From: Sipunculus nudus
Taxonomy: Eukaryota; Annelida; Sipuncula; Golfingiida; Sipunculidae
Assembly: GCA_026874595.1 (NCBI GenBank)
Contig: CM049311.1
Coordinates: forward strand, 5,557,676 to 5,621,675
Direction of reading: 5' to 3'
Length of the DNA stretch: 64,000 bases
In this document: positions 60,830 to 64,000 of the stretch, in pieces
Layout of the letters: each line of letters begins with the position of its first letter
How positions within the stretch are numbered: the first letter of the stretch is position 1
The notes under the pieces: model-generated
The model's input: only the letters and a program-made list of their open reading frames with translations
The model's database searches: none
What the model was told of the DNA's origin: nothing
Program-made: the position numbers and the translations under genes

Positions 60830-63800
60830 GAACGAGATTTATTATAAAGCTGTTTAACCAAAACAAACTCCGCGGGAAATCCCCGAAACTGTTCTTAGCC
60901 GAGTATTATAAGCCTATCAACCGGGACTGCCGGTCAAATAAGCAATTCCTATATATGGAGACGGCTAGATGCCTATAGGCCCCCCTATAGATCTAGGTCT
61001 CACATGGGCCTATATAATTAAAACACGTTTACGAAGCTCTCTGTCACATGCATGACCGAATAATTTAGAAATATTCATTTGCAGGAGGTAATGAAGACCA
61101 TTGACAAGTTTATATCCCCATTTTGGAAGCCGGATTTGGGACTTGGCCGTTTAATTATAGGCCTAAATAGGCCTAGGTAAATTTAGCCTGCCATATAGGC
61201 CCTAGGCCTATGCGCTGTCTGGACCTTAAAATATTGCAACCTGCATGGCTCACCAGAGAACGTCTAATGCAGCATGTGTAAAGGCCCGTCGGGAAATATA
61301 GCCTAGCCTATAGGTTAAATTTAAAGGCCAGAGTTGGGTCCAATTACAATTTGCATTTAGGCATATAGGCCTATGAGCCAATTACAATTTCTTTAAAATG
61401 AAATTTTTACTATTCTGCCAAAGGCCTAATTCAACATTTAAATGAATGTGTGAATATTTCTGTATTTTAGTAGGCTATGGGTATCACCTAAAAGTATTTT
61501 TTCCCCAAAAAACTTTTTAATCTTCTGTAATGGTTGACGAGTGGAAAACAAAAAATATAGACCTAAAGCACACATTTGTAAACATGTAGGCCTATACAAA
61601 GCTTAACAAATTTCGTATATAGTGTATAGTGCCGAGCCTACATGTGGGTGCACAGTCTCACATGCATGCAGGTCCTGCAGCCAGTGGGGTCAATTTATCT
61701 CCGTTTTTCCGGAGTGGGAAGGGGGGGGGGGGGGCCTTAATGGTAGGTCAATCGGAACAACCTTTTTTTTTGTAAATAATGAAATAAATACAGAACTAGA
61801 TCTAGAATATGAAGTCCTAAAACCTCCGCTTGCTTGCTGGAGACATGCGAGAGGAAAGTCTACATGAATACGGACTGAAGTCCCACCTCCCCTATACCTC
61901 TCCCAAAATAATTAGCCTAATGACGGTCATTATGCGTTTCCCTGTATTACAGTATGTCCTTTGGTTAATTTAAACCAAATTCAGATTTCGTGAATACAAA
62001 TAACGAGTTGAAAATTGACACAACTTATGTTGAAATATATATAATTTGGGCCTATATATATTTTCCATAAATATTATCAGCTGAAGCCTTTGTCGTCTAA
62101 GTTATATAACCGATATGTGCAGAGGTGCGCCAATACGCTAGCGCCACCTGCATTTGCTTTGCCTCACTACCGGTCAGACTAATTTGACTTGGCGTCCATA
62201 TCACCCGAACCGTACGGCGTTAAAAAAAAAAACACCACAAAACAATGTTATTTACATCCAACTTTTCCCATATCTATCATATGAGGAGTAACAAGCCCGT
62301 ATAGCACTCCAACTGACAAAAATGATAGTTTTGACCTTAGTATAACATTAATATTAAGAGATAAAAGCGCACGTGATCAGAAATTATTTTTTTTTTGTAA
62401 ATCACACAGACACACTCTCACACAGACACACACACTTCGCTTGTGTTTCTGTTATCATGCATGAGACATTTCCTAAAAATATCCACATTTCAGATCTTTA
62501 AACAAACGTTCAAGCATTTTAATATAATTTATAACGGAATTCTTACGTTTGTTTAATTTCAAAATTTTGAAAAGAAAACAGAAAAAGGAAATGCTTGCAT
62601 ATAGCTCATTTTGTGTCTAACAATCCAAGATTCAACGAGTTTAAAACATAATTTGGAAAAATTTGCACATCTATATTTCAGCCCATTAAAAATCCCCGTC
62701 AACACCCTACATTTATTGAGGATGCATGCGAAGATATACCGGCAGGCTAAGACCCTTTTCTTTACGCCCGGCATGCATGGTGATATGGACCAGCTTACGG
62801 CCAATAATATAACTTAGTAACTAGACCGTATATAGAAAGTTTAAGTTCAAATGTGACGCAGTGCATCATTTAAACGCTTAATACAGACCAAGTGCAGATG
62901 CAAAAATAAAGCGAGAATAATGTCAAATAAAAATGGCCTATAGCTTATAAATACAAATTCGCTCGCACTTTGACTCTTTTTTACCGCCTAATGTTAAGAC
63001 GTGCGTACGAAGTCATGGAATTAAACTCACTCTCTATGGAGTGGCAGAAACCATGCAGACATATTTGAATATATTACTGAAAAATCAATATGTGATTCTT
63101 ATGGAAGATTTTTGTCGTGATATTATTCCGAGATACCACTTTTTAGTACTGCATTCGCATTAAAAAAAAATGTTTCAGACTCTTCATTTAAATTTAAATG
63201 GAGATCTAGAGTTTCGCAGGTGTGTATTTATTGCAAATATAGATGCGGCATTTCTAAATTCAAATGCAAAGGCATTAGCATTTTAGACTAAGGCTGAAAA
63301 AAAGTCATTCCGTAAACCAATTTTCACTGCTATTAACTCGAATGCGATCTTTATGGAATGTGCCAGAGATAACTTTGTATAGGAGATGCAAATAAATATG
63401 CAACAACAATCTGAGAAAGTAGGAAATAATACAAGATTGTCGTGTAGAGAAAATCTGACAGAGGCTGATCATCTGCTTCCTGTGTGCAGACTTATCGTAA
63501 ATGTTAAGGGTGGGCGGTCTATGGCGATTTATGCTTTGACCAAGACAAGGTGTCTTTCTATTAGTGCCAGAACAGAAGTTTACACGCTCGCTGCCCACAA
63601 TAATTTTATTTTTAAAATGCATTTATCCGTTTATCTCAGGAGTGGGTTGACGTATCGGCCTGAAATTTTGCATGCTCATAGATCTATGATGATAATATCT
63701 TGTACACATAGTTTGTGCTGCGACCTACACTGATCATTAGTTTCGTCCATCTCTGTGTCATGGTTTACCTGAGCATCTCTGGCGGATACCTGTAGTCGCT

Positions 63801-64000
63801 TGTCAACTGCCAGATTCTAGTCCCTCTTATTTGACTCAAATAGTGCATATAAATGCATATATAAAATTCGAATAGTTGTGTTAGTCTGAGAAGACATTAG
63901 ATTATTTACAACATGAAGGTATACTGTAAGTAGAGATGCTAGCAACAATACTAAGGCAGGTTGCAATAAAATGTATTCCTTCACCTGAATTACCGAATCT
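60830..64000. other. Upstream flank of CLIC, no gene recognised
   Basis: 60960-61620 is enriched in TAGGCCTA-type words. G runs lie at 61722-61734. 62400-62435 is CA-rich. Open frames at 61622-61867 and 63386-63733 have no similarity I know and no splice or promoter support. Confidence 0.4.

Noticed and set aside
63386-63733. 115-codon plus-strand frame
   Set aside because: No similarity, no splice context, and an overlapping 105-codon minus-strand frame is equally open.

Overview
This is a 64 kb piece of an animal nuclear genome. It is AT-rich, and its short exons are separated by long introns bounded by GT and AG. It is dense in minisatellites, MITE-like elements, a SINE and a decayed non-LTR retrotransposon. 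The gene content (a FAM228-family gene, profilin-4 and a CLIC of the invertebrate type) and the repeat style suggest a marine invertebrate, most likely a mollusc such as a bivalve. That placement is inference; nothing in the sequence names the species. No bacterial genes, CRISPR array, rRNA or intact tRNA was found.

Layout: (1) 1-16,355, minus strand: a FAM228-family gene whose 3' end lies off the left edge. Two first exons (about 16.3 kb and 7.6 kb) both splice in phase to a shared body of five exons. (2) 16.4-25.9 kb: intergenic, with a tRNA-derived SINE, a 605 bp element with terminal inverted repeats, and a 1.4 kb minisatellite of 48 bp units. (3) 25,919-41,696, plus strand: profilin-4 (PFN4) in five coding exons, complete, 150 aa. 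Its first intron holds a perfect-looking 46 bp hairpin and a broken LINE. Its 9.4 kb last intron holds two minisatellites. (4) 42.5-45.7 kb: convergent 3' flanks of PFN4 and CLIC. (5) 45,679-60,639, minus strand: a complete CLIC (chloride intracellular channel family) gene, five coding exons, 341 aa, with an acidic N-terminal extension and a Cys-Pro-Ile-Cys redox motif. (6) 60.7-64 kb: upstream flank of CLIC, no gene recognised.

How the genes relate: FAM228 and PFN4 are, from memory, also near neighbours in mammals (human 2p23), so this looks like ancient microsynteny. They point away from each other, with a 9.5 kb gap. PFN4 is tied to sperm formation in mammals, and FAM228 proteins are poorly characterised; a shared germ-line or ciliary expression programme is only a guess. 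CLIC is functionally unrelated. I see no undescribed system that I could defend. The least explained signals are the twin hairpins at 14.5 kb, the 20 bp-spaced CCATGGT repeats at 44.3 kb, and the higher-order structure of the two large minisatellites.
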